Assembly: GCF_024298965.1 (NCBI RefSeq)
Contig: NZ_CP085193.1
Coordinates: 10,044,001 to 10,108,000, forward strand
DNA from: Streptomyces rapamycinicus NRRL 5491
GTDB lineage: Bacteria > Actinomycetota > Actinomycetes > Streptomycetales > Streptomycetaceae
DNA length: 64,000 nucleotides
Direction: 5' to 3'
The notes below the pieces were generated by a model, which ran no database searches, was not told the DNA's origin, and was given only the letters and a program-made list of their open reading frames with translations. Every line of letters begins with the position of its first letter. Position 1 is the stretch's first letter. A program made the translations under genes and the position numbers. Of this stretch, positions 44,976-54,156 are shown piece after piece.

Positions 44976-46130
44976 ATGAGCAACACAGACGGAAGGCACG
45001 ACGCCCGATTCGACACCGTCCGCGCCAAGTTCGAACAGAACGTGGCCTCCGGCGAGGAACTGGGCGCGTCCCTGGTCCTCGACATGGACGGCGACGTCGT
45101 CATCGACCTGTGGGGCGGCTTCCGCGACCCGGCTCGCACCGTGGCGTGGGACGAACACACCATAACCAATGTGTGGTCGACCACGAAGGCCGTCACCAGC
45201 CTGGCGGCGCTCATGCTCGTCGATCGTGGCGAACTCGACATCCACGCCCCGGTGGTCGAGTACTGGCCCGAGTTCGCCGCCAACGGCAAACAGGGCGTCG
45301 AAATCCGCCACCTTCTCTCGCACACCTCCGGGGTCGCCGGTCTCGACCAGCCCGCCGTGCTCGAGGACCTCTACGACTGGGAGAAGTCCACCACCCGGAT
45401 GGCCGCTCAGGCCCCGTGGTGGGAGCCGGGAACGGCCTCGGGCTACCACTTGACGAACTTCGGTCACCTGCTCGGCGAGGTCGTCCGCCGCGTGAGCGGA
45501 AAGCCCCTGAAGCGGTTCGTCGCCGAGGAGATCGCCGGCCCGCTGGGCGCCGACTTCCAGATCGGTGCCGCCGAGGAGGACTGGGGCCGGATCGCGAACG
45601 TGATTCCGCCACCCCCCATGCGGTTCGACGCCGACGCCCTGGGAGCGGACAACCCGGGCGTCAAGGCCGCGAGCGGACCCTTCATAGAGGCGGCCGACGC
45701 CAACACACCGGAGTGGCGCCGCGCGGACATGGGCGCGATCAACGGGCATGGCAACGCTCGCTCCGTCGCCCGAATGCTGTCCGCGATCGCCCGCGGTGGT
45801 GAGGTCGACGGCGTCCGCCTGCTCGGCCCGGACACGATCGATCTCATCTTCAACGAGCAGGCCAACGGTGTGGACCTGGTCCTCGGCATCCCGCTGCGCT
45901 GGGGTGTCGGCTATGCGTTGCCCAGGAAGGACACCATCGCCTGGATCCCCGACGGAAGGATCTGCTTCTGGGGAGGCTGGGGCGGGTCAATGATCATCAT
46001 GGACCTCGATCGGCGCATGACCATTTCCTACATGATGAACGGGATGGCCCCCGGCATCATCGGTTCCGACCGGAGCGGCACCTACGTCACGGCCATCTAC
46101 GACGCGCTCCGGAACGACGCCCAGCGGTGA
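44976..46130 (+). CDS. Beta-lactamase-fold serine hydrolase (EstB-like)
   Basis: 384 residues with no signal peptide, so cytoplasmic. The class C/EstB-type motifs are SXXK in VWSTTKAVTSLAALM (Ser and Lys) and the tyrosine motif in SGYHLTNFGHLLGEV. A late WGGWGGS loop is in place of the KTG triad. Early features include GASLVLDMDGDVVIDLWGGF, typical of this family of esterases and D-aminopeptidase relatives. True penicillin resistance is unlikely for a cytoplasmic member. The substrate is unknown. Stands alone behind the repeat at 44944. Confidence 0.88.
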   Translation: MSNTDGRHDARFDTVRAKFEQNVASGEELGASLVLDMDGDVVIDLWGGFRDPARTVAWDEHTITNVWSTTKAVTSLAALMLVDRGELDIHAPVVEYWPEFAANGKQGVEIRHLLSHTSGVAGLDQPAVLEDLYDWEKSTTRMAAQAPWWEPGTASGYHLTNFGHLLGEVVRRVSGKPLKRFVAEEIAGPLGADFQIGAAEEDWGRIANVIPPPPMRFDADALGADNPGVKAASGPFIEAADANTPEWRRADMGAINGHGNARSVARMLSAIARGGEVDGVRLLGPDTIDLIFNEQANGVDLVLGIPLRWGVGYALPRKDTIAWIPDGRICFWGGWGGSMIIMDLDRRMTISYMMNGMAPGIIGSDRSGTYVTAIYDALRNDAQR

Positions 46131-46223
46131 ATTCCGCTCCGCGGATTCGAAAACCGGTGAACGGCTGACGTCACACCCGTTGACGCGCGGACCGGGACCG
46201 CCGAAGAATGTGCGACACCCTTT

Positions 46224-46235
46224 GACAACGTTGTC
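46224..46235. promoter_or_regulatory. LacI-type operator
   Basis: GACAACGTTGTC, a perfect 12-bp palindrome inside TTTGACAACGTTGTCTAA, matches the classic LacI/GalR-family operator with the central CG. It lies 22 bases before the GTG of the exported discoidin protein. No lacI gene occurs in the window, so control is from elsewhere and probably sugar-dependent. Confidence 0.82.
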
Positions 46236-46256
46236 TAACCTTCGAGGTGTCGTTCC

Positions 46257-49200
46257 GTGTCGCACCCGCCCCTGCCCCTCGACCGCCGCCGCTTCCTGCA
46301 CCTCGCCGGGCTCACGGGGGCGCTGGCCGCCCTGCCACCGCTCACCGGAGCCGCCAGCGCCCACGCGGCGCAGGGCCGCACGGACACACCGCCCGACGCC
46401 GTCGCGGCCACCTACCTGCGGGTGCTCCTGGACCACACCCGGTGGTCCGAGACGCAGTGGGACGAGGCCCAGGGCCACTACCGGGCCAAGGACTTCGGGT
46501 TCGCCGTGGTCCTCGGCAACGCGGTCCTGCTCACTCACGGCACCTACGACGCGGAGCGCGCGGGCACCGACCGGGAGACCCTCGAGCGGCGCACGCTCGC
46601 CACCATCCGCCACTTCGCCGCGTCGAACCGGCTCACCGGCGGCGACGAGTGGGGACGCACGCTCTTCTTCGACACCACCTTCCAGTCGTACTTCGTCCTC
46701 GCCGCCCGGCTGCTGTGGAAGGACCTCGACACCGCGACGCGGCAGAACATAGAGACCATCGTCCGCGAACAGGCCGCCTACACCACGTCGTTGGGCAGCG
46801 GCGACGACCCCGCCTCGGGCGACTGGACACCGAACGGCCTGAGCGGCGGACACGTCGGCGACACCAAGCTGGAGGAGATGGGCCTGTACGCGCAGACCCT
46901 CGCACCGGCACTCGCCTGGGCCCACGACGACCGCCGCGCCGCCGACTGGGCCACGTGGTACGGCATCTGGTCGCGCAACGAGGCGGGGCTGCCGCCCGCC
47001 GACCTCGCCAACCCCGCCCGCGTGGACGGCGTCGCCGTCTCCGAGAACACCGCCCGCAACCTGTACGACACCTTCATCGTCGAGAATCACGGCTCCTTCG
47101 GCCCGCACTACCAGGAGGAGCTGTGGCGCACCTCCGGCCGCAACGCCGCGCACTTCCTGGCCGCCGGACGCCCCCTCCCACAGGTCCTCGCACGGCAGCC
47201 GAACGCCCAGCCGCTGTGGCGCACGCTGCTGGGCGTCATGAGCGACGCGGGCGAACCGCTGATGCCGATGGTCGACGACCGCGAGCACCTCTACGGCAGG
47301 GACGTCATTCCGCTCGCCTTCCTCTCCCAGGTGATGCGTGACCGGGCCGCGGCGCGCGCGGAGCAGGAGCTGGCGTCGCGGCTGGAGGCGTACCAGCAGT
47401 ACCCGCCCGAGCACCGGATGGCGAAGTTCTCGGGGGAACCGAAGTACGAGCCGGAGGCACGCGCCGAGATCGCGATCAGCTACCTGCTGCACGTGTGGGC
47501 GGCGGCGTCCGGGCGGCCCGTCAAGGCGCTGTCGCGCGACGAGCTCTTCGCGCGGGCCTCCGGTGTCACGGACTTCGGCACCGGCCCCGGACTGGTGTCG
47601 CACCAGTCGCGAACCGCGTGGGCCGGTGCCGTGACCAAGCCCGGCTTCGTGAAGTTCGCCTGGCAGCCGGGACACGACGACTGGCTGTTCCGGGTCGGCG
47701 GCGCGACCCCCATGTTCCTGCCCGCCACCACCGCTAAGGTCCAGGGCCGTACCGTCCGCGTGTACGAGACCCCGCGCGACGGCTTCGACGGCAGCGCGAC
47801 GCTCCTGCGCCTCGACGGCGGCTGGGCCGGGTTCGCGACGCTCCCCACGGGCTCGATCGTCTACGCGACCGGCGGCACCGCCGACGCCGAGGGCCACCTC
47901 GAGGTGCACAACCTGACGATGCCCGGAATGCCGGGGCTCGACGGCGCGCGCACCTACCGCTTCGAGGAGGGCGAGGCGACCGTCCGCGCCCGCGACACCT
48001 CCACCGGAACACCCGCCGGACGGGTCGACGACCTCGGCTTCACACCCACGACGGTGCGCCACGTCCGCATGCTCGGCGTACGGCCCGACCCGGCCTACGG
48101 ATACTCCCTGTACGCCTTCGAGGCGCGCGACGGCGCCCAGGGCACGGACCTCGCGCGCGGCGGGTCCGCCACCGCCTCGTCGGCCGACGCCGGGAAGGGC
48201 GCGCCGCTCGCGGTCGACGGCGACGCGGCCACCCGCTGGGCTGTCTCGAGGGCCGACCGTCCGCGCGCCGACAGCTGGCTGGCCGTCGACCTCGGCGCCG
48301 AGCGCCGGATCGACCGGGTCACCCTGCGCTGGGAATCGGCGGCCGGCCGCGGCTACCGCGTCCAGGGTTCCGCCGACGGCCGGGACTGGAGGGACCTGGC
48401 GACGGGGCCGAGGCCGGCGGTGAGCAGCCGCGGCGGCTGGCTCGACGTCGATGGACGCGCCGGGCTGGTGGTGCGGGACGGCCGGAACCCGATCGGCGTC
48501 TACGACGACAAGATCGTCCTCGGCGACGGCCCGGCGACGCCTCTCCTCGTCGAGGGCTTCCCCGGCACGTCGGCCGGGGAGCTGCGCGCGATCGCCCGGA
48601 GGACCGCGCCCACGGCGGAGGCCACCGAGGTGCGCACGACGCTGACGGACGGACACCTGACCCTGTTCAACCTCTCCGGCGAGTCCGTCACGACGCGGAT
48701 CGCGATCCCGCGCACCGGCACGGACACGGTGGTCTTCGAGGGTACGCAGAGACTGACCGCCGACGGCACGTCCTTCGAGGCCGCGCTGCCCGCCGCCACG
48801 GCGGTCGTGCTCGCCCCGCGCTTCACGCTCACCCCCCTCACGAGCCGGCGCCTGCCGTCGGGCCTGCGGGTCCAGGTCGTCGACGGCGCGACCGTGCGCC
48901 TGTCCGGGGCCTCCTGCACCCTGCGCGTCCGGGCCCAGGGGCGCAGCGGCGTCGCCGTCGTCGACGCGGACCGGACGATCACCGTCGTCCTGGACGGCGC
49001 GGCCGCCCACCCGTACGACGACCTGGCCCTCGGCAGGACGGTCTTCCCCACGAGCCCGCTGCCGGAGGGCATGTCCGACCCCGCGGCGGCGGTGGACGGC
49101 GACGCCCACACCGCCTGGAAGCCGGGCACGCGCGGCCGCATGGTCGTGGACCTCGGCGCGGCCCGCCCGGTCCGCCTGGTGGAGACCGAGTGGACGGCGG

Positions 49201-49388
49201 GCACGGCGCCGGGCGCGAAGGTCGGCTTCAGCACGGACGGCATCACCTACCGGGACGCCGGGACCCTCACCGGCCGGGGCCGGGTGCGCCGGCTGACCGC
49301 CTCCGAGACGGCCCGCTACGTCAGCGTCGAGGTCGACGGATCGGCCCATGCGGCGGTGTCACACCTGCGGCGCCTGACGGTGCGCTGA
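46257..49388 (+). CDS. Tat-exported discoidin-domain protein, probably glycan-active
   Basis: 1,043 residues from a GTG with GAGG upstream. The twin-arginine signal is RRRFLHLAGLTGALAALP with an AHA cleavage site. Residues about 50-560 form a mostly helical domain then a beta region (WSETQWDEAQGHYRAKDFGF, FIVENHGSFGPHYQEELWR, VSHQSRTAWAGAV), reminiscent of alpha/alpha-toroid polysaccharide lyases and heparinase-like proteins, but no family was securely recognised. Two F5/8 type C (discoidin) modules follow, about 628-722 (DLARGGSATASSADAGKG, WLAVDLGAERRIDRVTLRW) and 919-1043 (DLALGRTVFPTSPL, VVDLGAARPVRLVETEW). The LacI operator upstream supports a role in carbohydrate use. Confidence 0.8.
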   Translation: MSHPPLPLDRRRFLHLAGLTGALAALPPLTGAASAHAAQGRTDTPPDAVAATYLRVLLDHTRWSETQWDEAQGHYRAKDFGFAVVLGNAVLLTHGTYDAERAGTDRETLERRTLATIRHFAASNRLTGGDEWGRTLFFDTTFQSYFVLAARLLWKDLDTATRQNIETIVREQAAYTTSLGSGDDPASGDWTPNGLSGGHVGDTKLEEMGLYAQTLAPALAWAHDDRRAADWATWYGIWSRNEAGLPPADLANPARVDGVAVSENTARNLYDTFIVENHGSFGPHYQEELWRTSGRNAAHFLAAGRPLPQVLARQPNAQPLWRTLLGVMSDAGEPLMPMVDDREHLYGRDVIPLAFLSQVMRDRAAARAEQELASRLEAYQQYPPEHRMAKFSGEPKYEPEARAEIAISYLLHVWAAASGRPVKALSRDELFARASGVTDFGTGPGLVSHQSRTAWAGAVTKPGFVKFAWQPGHDDWLFRVGGATPMFLPATTAKVQGRTVRVYETPRDGFDGSATLLRLDGGWAGFATLPTGSIVYATGGTADAEGHLEVHNLTMPGMPGLDGARTYRFEEGEATVRARDTSTGTPAGRVDDLGFTPTTVRHVRMLGVRPDPAYGYSLYAFEARDGAQGTDLARGGSATASSADAGKGAPLAVDGDAATRWAVSRADRPRADSWLAVDLGAERRIDRVTLRWESAAGRGYRVQGSADGRDWRDLATGPRPAVSSRGGWLDVDGRAGLVVRDGRNPIGVYDDKIVLGDGPATPLLVEGFPGTSAGELRAIARRTAPTAEATEVRTTLTDGHLTLFNLSGESVTTRIAIPRTGTDTVVFEGTQRLTADGTSFEAALPAATAVVLAPRFTLTPLTSRRLPSGLRVQVVDGATVRLSGASCTLRVRAQGRSGVAVVDADRTITVVLDGAAAHPYDDLALGRTVFPTSPLPEGMSDPAAAVDGDAHTAWKPGTRGRMVVDLGAARPVRLVETEWTAGTAPGAKVGFSTDGITYRDAGTLTGRGRVRRLTASETARYVSVEVDGSAHAAVSHLRRLTVR

Positions 49389-49474
49389 CCGCTCCGCGTC
49401 CGCCGGGCCGTCCGGGGACGGCGGCCCACAGGGCGAAGGGGGAGGCGCCCCCTCCGGATGGATCGGCGGCCGGG

Positions 49475-50890
49475 TCAGCTGAGGTCGGGGCGGCGGTGCC
49501 GGACCGGGCTGACGTCCTCCAGGGCCGCGCCGAGCCGCAGGATCGTCGCCTCGTCGTACCAGCGGGAGACGAGCTGGACGCCGATCGGCAGATCGCCGTC
49601 GGAGGCTCCGAAGGGGAGGGAGAGCGCGGGCAGGCCGGTGAGATTGAACGGGACCGTCGCGCGCATGATGCCGCGTGCCGGGACGGTGACGTCGCCGACC
49701 TCGAATGTCTGCTGGGCGTGCGGCGGCGCGGGGATGGGGCACACGGGGCACAGCAGGACGTCGTAGCGCTCGAAGTACCCGGAGAACATCGAACTGAGCG
49801 CCTCGACCCGTTGCCGGGCGGCGACGTAGTCGGTCAGCGTCACGTCCGGCGCGGTCAGCGCGCGCCGGATGACGCTGTGCAGTTCGGACTCGCGGCCGGC
49901 GACGGCCTGCCGGAAGTACGGCACGGCCTCGGCGGTGAGCAGCACCGCGCTCAGCTCGGTCGCGTCGAGGGTCTCCAACTCGGGGAGCGGGGCCGGTTCG
50001 ACCGTGCAGCCCAGGGCCCGCAGGGCGTCGGCCGCCGCGGTGACGGTGGCCGCCACCTCGCGGTCCACCGGGCCGAAGGCGGGCTCGGTCGCCCAGCCCA
50101 CCCGCAGCCCGGCCACGTCCCTCGGCCCGGGCGGGCCGGCCGGGTGCGGGTGGTGCTGCCGCACGTAACCGTCGACACCGTCGGGTCCTGCGAGGACCCC
50201 CAGCGCGGCCGTGATGTCCCGCACGCTGCGGGCCATTGGGCCGACGTGCCAGTAGCGCCGGGGCACTTCGGGCCAGTGGCCGGTGATCGGGATGCGGCCC
50301 CGGGTGGCCTTCAGCGCGACGATGCCGGTGTCGTGGGCCGGCCCCCGCACCGAGATGGCGACATCGCTGCCCAACCCGAGCGGGGACATCCCGGCGGCGA
50401 TCGCCGCTGATTCCCCGCCACTCGATCCGCCCGGAGTCCGCTCCTGGTCCCAGGGGTTGAGCGACCTGCCGGTGATGGCGTTGTCGGTCTCGGTCCAGTA
50501 GGAGAACTCGGGCAGGTTCGTCTTGGCCAGCGGAATCCCGCCCGCGGCGCGGAGCCTGGCCACCGCGGTCGCGTCCCCGGCCGGGACATGGTCCCGGAAC
50601 AGGGCCGAGCCGCGTGCGGCGACCACCCCCGCCACATCCAGCGAGTCCTTGACCGTGAACGGGACGCCGTGCAGCGCGCCCAGAGCCGTGCCCGCCCGCA
50701 CGGCCCGGTCGGCGGCGCGCGCCGCGTCCAGTGCCCGCTCGACGGTCACCGTCACGGCGTTGACTTTCGGGTCGACCGCCGCGATACGGTCCAGGTGCGC
50801 CCGCACCACCTCCACGGCGGACACCCGTCGTCCTGCGATGAGCGCCGCCAGCTCGGTCGCGTCCCGGTAGTACAGTTCACTCTCGCCCAC
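49475..50890 (-). CDS. Amidase signature-family enzyme
   Basis: 471 residues from a GTG start. The Ser-Ser-Lys triad family is recognised by [17 protein letters not shown] (Lys), [18 protein letters not shown] and the Gly/Ser-rich core [39 protein letters not shown] carries the nucleophile position, where families normally have GSIR: here SVRGPA gives Ser followed by Val-Arg. Hydrolyses amides (R-CONH2 to acid plus ammonia). It is 6 kb from the nitrile hydratase genes. Together they could take a nitrile to an acid, but they are not co-transcribed. Confidence 0.9.
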   Translation of the reverse strand: MGESELYYRDATELAALIAGRRVSAVEVVRAHLDRIAAVDPKVNAVTVTVERALDAARAADRAVRAGTALGALHGVPFTVKDSLDVAGVVAARGSALFRDHVPAGDATAVARLRAAGGIPLAKTNLPEFSYWTETDNAITGRSLNPWDQERTPGGSSGGESAAIAAGMSPLGLGSDVAISVRGPAHDTGIVALKATRGRIPITGHWPEVPRRYWHVGPMARSVRDITAALGVLAGPDGVDGYVRQHHPHPAGPPGPRDVAGLRVGWATEPAFGPVDREVAATVTAAADALRALGCTVEPAPLPELETLDATELSAVLLTAEAVPYFRQAVAGRESELHSVIRRALTAPDVTLTDYVAARQRVEALSSMFSGYFERYDVLLCPVCPIPAPPHAQQTFEVGDVTVPARGIMRATVPFNLTGLPALSLPFGASDGDLPIGVQLVSRWYDEATILRLGAALEDVSPVRHRRPDLS

Positions 50891-50954
50891 AGGCCCGCCC
50901 TTCCGCCGTCAACAAGATGCACGACGCATCTGCGTCCGCAGCGTAGGGGATGGC

Positions 50955-51896
50955 TCAGCCGCGTATGGTCACGCCGTGGAGTGTGCGCAGTCGGTACAGT
51001 TCCCACAGGGAGAGCCCGGTCACCGACAGCGGCCCGCCGAACAGGGAGCAGAACTGGGCCCACATCGGCCCGTTGGGCATGCCGCTCCCGGTCACGTTGA
51101 AGACGGCGATGATCCAGACCATCACTACCGTGAGCACGGCCGGCAGCGCGGCGTGCACATAGGCGGTGTTGAAGGCGGAGCGTGCGACGTAGGCCGATGC
51201 CAGGAAGAAGAACGGCAGCCCCCACAGCACGAACACGAGCGCCGGGACCGCGGCCACGAACAGCCACACCCCGTGCAGCCCTTCCAGCACCCCGGGGTTG
51301 GCCGAGACCCCCCACAACGTGGCGGCGAGGACGGCCACGGTCAGGACGTACCAGCCGACGGTCTTGGCCGGGACACTGAGCCGGGAGCGCAGCAACCGCC
51401 GCCGCTCCGCGGGCGCGTAGCGGATGAAGAGGGCGATGACCACCGGTCCGGCGATGAGGAGCAGGACCGGGGTCACGATGAGTTGGGCGGCACTCTCGCT
51501 GGCCTGGTCCTCCAGATCGCCGTCCGATCCGTACACGTAGTAGAGGGCGAGCGTCGCGAGGACGCCGAGCACCGTCCGGGTGATCTGGACGCGGTCGACC
51601 ACGGGGTCGTGGACGCGCCCGCCGCCATCCTGGTCGAACAGTTTCCGCGCGGGCCGGTGCGCCAGGCGGAGCAGGGGGATGAGGAAGGAGAGGAAGGGCA
51701 CTCGCCGGTACCAGCGCCGGCTCCTGGGCGCCGGCCGGTAGGGCCCGGGCGGCGGGGGCGGGGGCCCGTAGGGGTTCGGTGGCGGCCCGTACGGATCCGG
51801 TGCCGGCGGCCCGTAAGGACCAGGCGCCGGCGGCGGTCCCCAACGGTTGCCGCCCTGCCCGGGGCCGTTCGGCTGGCCCCATCCCCCCGTTGCCAT
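50955..51896 (-). CDS. Membrane protein with Pro/Gly-rich cytoplasmic lead
   Basis: 313 residues from ATG 51896, with GGGAGGAG upstream. The first ~60 residues are Pro/Gly/Tyr-rich (GPPAPDPYGPPPNPYGPPPP). About six helices follow (TRTVLGVLATLALYYVYG, LLLIAGPVVIALFIRYAP, VWLFVAAVPALVFVLWGLPF, VLTVVMVWIIAVFNVTG). Streptomyces has many membrane proteins with such unstructured leads and no known function. The ribosome site and codon use support the gene. Nothing in the neighbours fixes a role. Confidence 0.8.
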   Translation of the reverse strand: MATGGWGQPNGPGQGGNRWGPPPAPGPYGPPAPDPYGPPPNPYGPPPPPPGPYRPAPRSRRWYRRVPFLSFLIPLLRLAHRPARKLFDQDGGGRVHDPVVDRVQITRTVLGVLATLALYYVYGSDGDLEDQASESAAQLIVTPVLLLIAGPVVIALFIRYAPAERRRLLRSRLSVPAKTVGWYVLTVAVLAATLWGVSANPGVLEGLHGVWLFVAAVPALVFVLWGLPFFFLASAYVARSAFNTAYVHAALPAVLTVVMVWIIAVFNVTGSGMPNGPMWAQFCSLFGGPLSVTGLSLWELYRLRTLHGVTIRG

Positions 51897-52038
51897 CGCG
51901 GCTCCTCCCGCCCATGCGTGTCGACCACGCGTTTTTCGCCAGTTGGCCGGGGAATTGTAGGTCACGAAGACGAACCAGGCGCTGCCCGGTAGTTGGGCGG
52001 TGGGTTGTTTCTCCGACAGCATGCCGGGACGTGACGAC

Positions 52039-52950
52039 TCACGTCGGGAGACCGCGGCGGCGTCTCGTCACGGCCAGAAGTTCCGCCGCGGGGCCGACGG
52101 GGACGCGGCCCGAAGCCCAGACGGCTCGCAGGTCACGGCGTAGTTCGAGGCCCTCGACCGGCACCGACACAAGGCGGCCATCGGCGAGGTCGGCGCCTAC
52201 CGCGAGCTCGCTGATCACCGCCGGGCCGGTTCCGGCGATCACGGCATTGCGTACGGCGGTCGCCGACCCCAGTTCCAGGAGGGGCCGCGGTTCGCCCACG
52301 CCGGTCTTGCGCAGAGCCTGGTCCAGGGTCTCGCGGGTGCCCGATCCGCGTTCGCGCAGCACCAGCGGCGCGGCGCCGAGCTCGGCGACGCTCAGCGGGC
52401 GGCGGCGGCGCGTCCAGGGGTGGTCCGGGGCGACCACCACGAGCAGCCGGTCGCGGGCGACCTGCCGGGCGTACAGCCCCGCCGGGGCCCGCGGTGATTC
52501 GACGAACCCCAGGTCCGCCGCTCCGCTGCGGAGCAGATCCGGAACGTGTTCGCTGTTGGTCACCTGGAGACCGACGTACAACTCCGGCCGAGTGCGGCGC
52601 AGCTCGCCGATCCAGCCCGGTACCAGACACTCGGCCACCGTCATGCTGGCCGCCACCCTCAGCTCGGCGTCCCGCTTCGTACGCAGCGCCTCCGTGCCGG
52701 TCAGCAGCCCCTCCATCTCCTGAAGGACCCGCTGCGCCCAGCCCGCCACGGCCCGGCCCGCGTCGGTGAGCTGCGATCCCCGCCGCGTCCGGTCCACCAG
52801 CACCAGACCCAGCCTGCGCTCCAGCGCGGACAGCCGCTTGCTCGCCGACGGCTGCGCGAGGCCGAGCCGCGCCGCCGCACCGCTCAAGCTCCCCACGTCT
52901 CCGACAAGGACGAGGAGCCGCAGTGATTCCGGATCCGGCAACTGGCTCAT
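52039..52950 (-). CDS. LysR-family regulator divergent from YeiH exporter
   Basis: 303 residues. HTH: ESLRLLVLVGDVGSLSGAAA, RLGLAQPSASKRLSALERRL, GLVLVDRTRRGSQLT. The effector domain has LRVAASMTVAECLVPGWIGE and LRSGAADLGFVESPRAPAGL, and ends VWASGRVPVGPAAELL. YeiH/YeiE is a known gene pair in other bacteria, in which a LysR protein (YeiE) responds to sulfite-like compounds. This regulator is probably the counterpart. The palindrome at 52956 lies directly before its start and suggests negative autoregulation. Confidence 0.92.
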   Translation of the reverse strand: MSQLPDPESLRLLVLVGDVGSLSGAAARLGLAQPSASKRLSALERRLGLVLVDRTRRGSQLTDAGRAVAGWAQRVLQEMEGLLTGTEALRTKRDAELRVAASMTVAECLVPGWIGELRRTRPELYVGLQVTNSEHVPDLLRSGAADLGFVESPRAPAGLYARQVARDRLLVVVAPDHPWTRRRRPLSVAELGAAPLVLRERGSGTRETLDQALRKTGVGEPRPLLELGSATAVRNAVIAGTGPAVISELAVGADLADGRLVSVPVEGLELRRDLRAVWASGRVPVGPAAELLAVTRRRRGLPT

Positions 52951-52955
52951 AGCCC

Positions 52956-52970
52956 CAGGGTATGGCCCTG
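52956..52970. promoter_or_regulatory. LysR box between the LysR and YeiH genes
   Basis: CAGGG and CCCTG flank TATGG, 6 bases upstream of the LysR start. A longer-spaced pair, TCATAGCC at about 52948 and GGCTATGA at about 52995, brackets the same 109-base divergent promoter region. Two LysR sites of this type are normal. Confidence 0.5.
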
Positions 52971-53058
52971 AGCCGGTCGGCAGTCATTCCTGTTGGCTAT
53001 GACTTCCTCACGATCTCGGGGCTACAACCGTGGTCCGGAGCGCATCAGAGTCGAGGCC

Positions 53059-54132
53059 ATGAGCGAAGATCTGGACTGTCCGGTCCCTACCCGGCCGGAG
53101 GCTGAACCGACGCGGGCGTCGTCCCGCCCCGCCATGGCCTCTCTCGTACCTGGTCTGGCCCTCGTCCTGGCCCTCGCGGTGGCGGGCACGGCGGTCGGGA
53201 AGGCGTTCCCGCTCGTCGGCGGCCCCGTGGCCGGGATCGTCCTCGGTGTGCTGCTGGCCGCCCTGAAGAGGCCAGGAGCACGATGGCGTCCCGGCATCGG
53301 TTTCGCGAGCAAGTGGGTTCTGCAGGTTTCGGTCGTCGTCCTGGGCTTGCAACTGTCGCTGCCCCAGATCGTCCAGGTGGGCGTCGGCTCGCTTCCGGTG
53401 ATGATCGGCTCGTTGGCGGTCTGTCTGACCGCCGCATACGGCATCGGCGGGTGGCTCGGCATCGCCGGGGACCTGCGCACGCTGATCGGCGTGGGCACGG
53501 GCGTCTGCGGCGCGTCGGCGATCGCGGCGACCGCCCCGGTCATCGGCGCGGCGGGGGTCGAGGTGGCCTACGCGGTCTCCACCATCTTCCTGTTCAACGT
53601 GGCCGCCGTGCTCACCTTCCCGCTGCTCGGCCATCTCCTGGGGATGAGCCGGCACAGCTTCGGCCTCTTCGCGGGAACGGCGGTCAACGACACGTCCTCG
53701 GTGGTCGCCGCCGCCACCAGCTACGGCGGCGCCGCGGCGGACTACGCGGTCGTCGTCAAGCTCACCCGCAGCCTCATGATCATCCCCATCTGTCTGGGGC
53801 TGGCCTGGCTGGTGAGACGCCGCGACCGGGCCGCGGCGGAAGCCACGGCCCGTCCCCGGCTTCAGGTGGTCAAGCTGGTGCCCGTGTTCCTGATCGGCTT
53901 CCTGCTGATGACCACGGTGAACAGCCTGGGTGTCATCCCGGCCGCCGCCCACCACGGACTCGGCGAGCTCTCGGTCTTCCTCATCACCGTCGCGCTCTCC
54001 GCGACGGGCCTGTCCACCGACCTCGCAGCGCTGCGCCGCACCGGCCCCCGGCCGCTCGTCCTCGGTGCCTGCCTGTGGGCGGTGGTCTCGGCGACCAGCC
54101 TGGTTCTCCAACTGCTGACCGGTTCCTTGTGA
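53059..54132 (+). CDS. YeiH/PSE-family putative sulfate/anion exporter
   Basis: 357 residues from ATG 53059 (GAGG upstream). About ten helices carry the UPF0324/YeiH signature: LVGGPVAGIVLGVLLAALKR, PGIGFASKWVLQVSVVVLGL, VGTGVCGASAIAATAPVIGA, and AGTAVNDTSSVVAAATSYGG, followed by KLTRSLMIIPICLGLAWLVR. The GVCGASAIAA and NDTSSVVAA motifs are family hallmarks. Annotated as a sulfate exporter by homology; sulfite or a related anion is also proposed for the family. The adjacent LysR is the likely regulator. Confidence 0.92.
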   Translation: MSEDLDCPVPTRPEAEPTRASSRPAMASLVPGLALVLALAVAGTAVGKAFPLVGGPVAGIVLGVLLAALKRPGARWRPGIGFASKWVLQVSVVVLGLQLSLPQIVQVGVGSLPVMIGSLAVCLTAAYGIGGWLGIAGDLRTLIGVGTGVCGASAIAATAPVIGAAGVEVAYAVSTIFLFNVAAVLTFPLLGHLLGMSRHSFGLFAGTAVNDTSSVVAAATSYGGAAADYAVVVKLTRSLMIIPICLGLAWLVRRRDRAAAEATARPRLQVVKLVPVFLIGFLLMTTVNSLGVIPAAAHHGLGELSVFLITVALSATGLSTDLAALRRTGPRPLVLGACLWAVVSATSLVLQLLTGSL

Positions 54133-54156
54133 GCGGGAGCCCGGCCGCGCCGGTCT

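Noticed and set aside
44976..46130. True beta-lactamase
   Set aside because: No signal peptide and no KTG triad; it fits the EstB-like esterase branch.
45987..49349. Open frame of 1,120 codons on the minus strand
   Set aside because: Antisense shadow of the Tat-exported discoidin protein; composition is Arg/Gly/Val/Asp-rich with no family motif.
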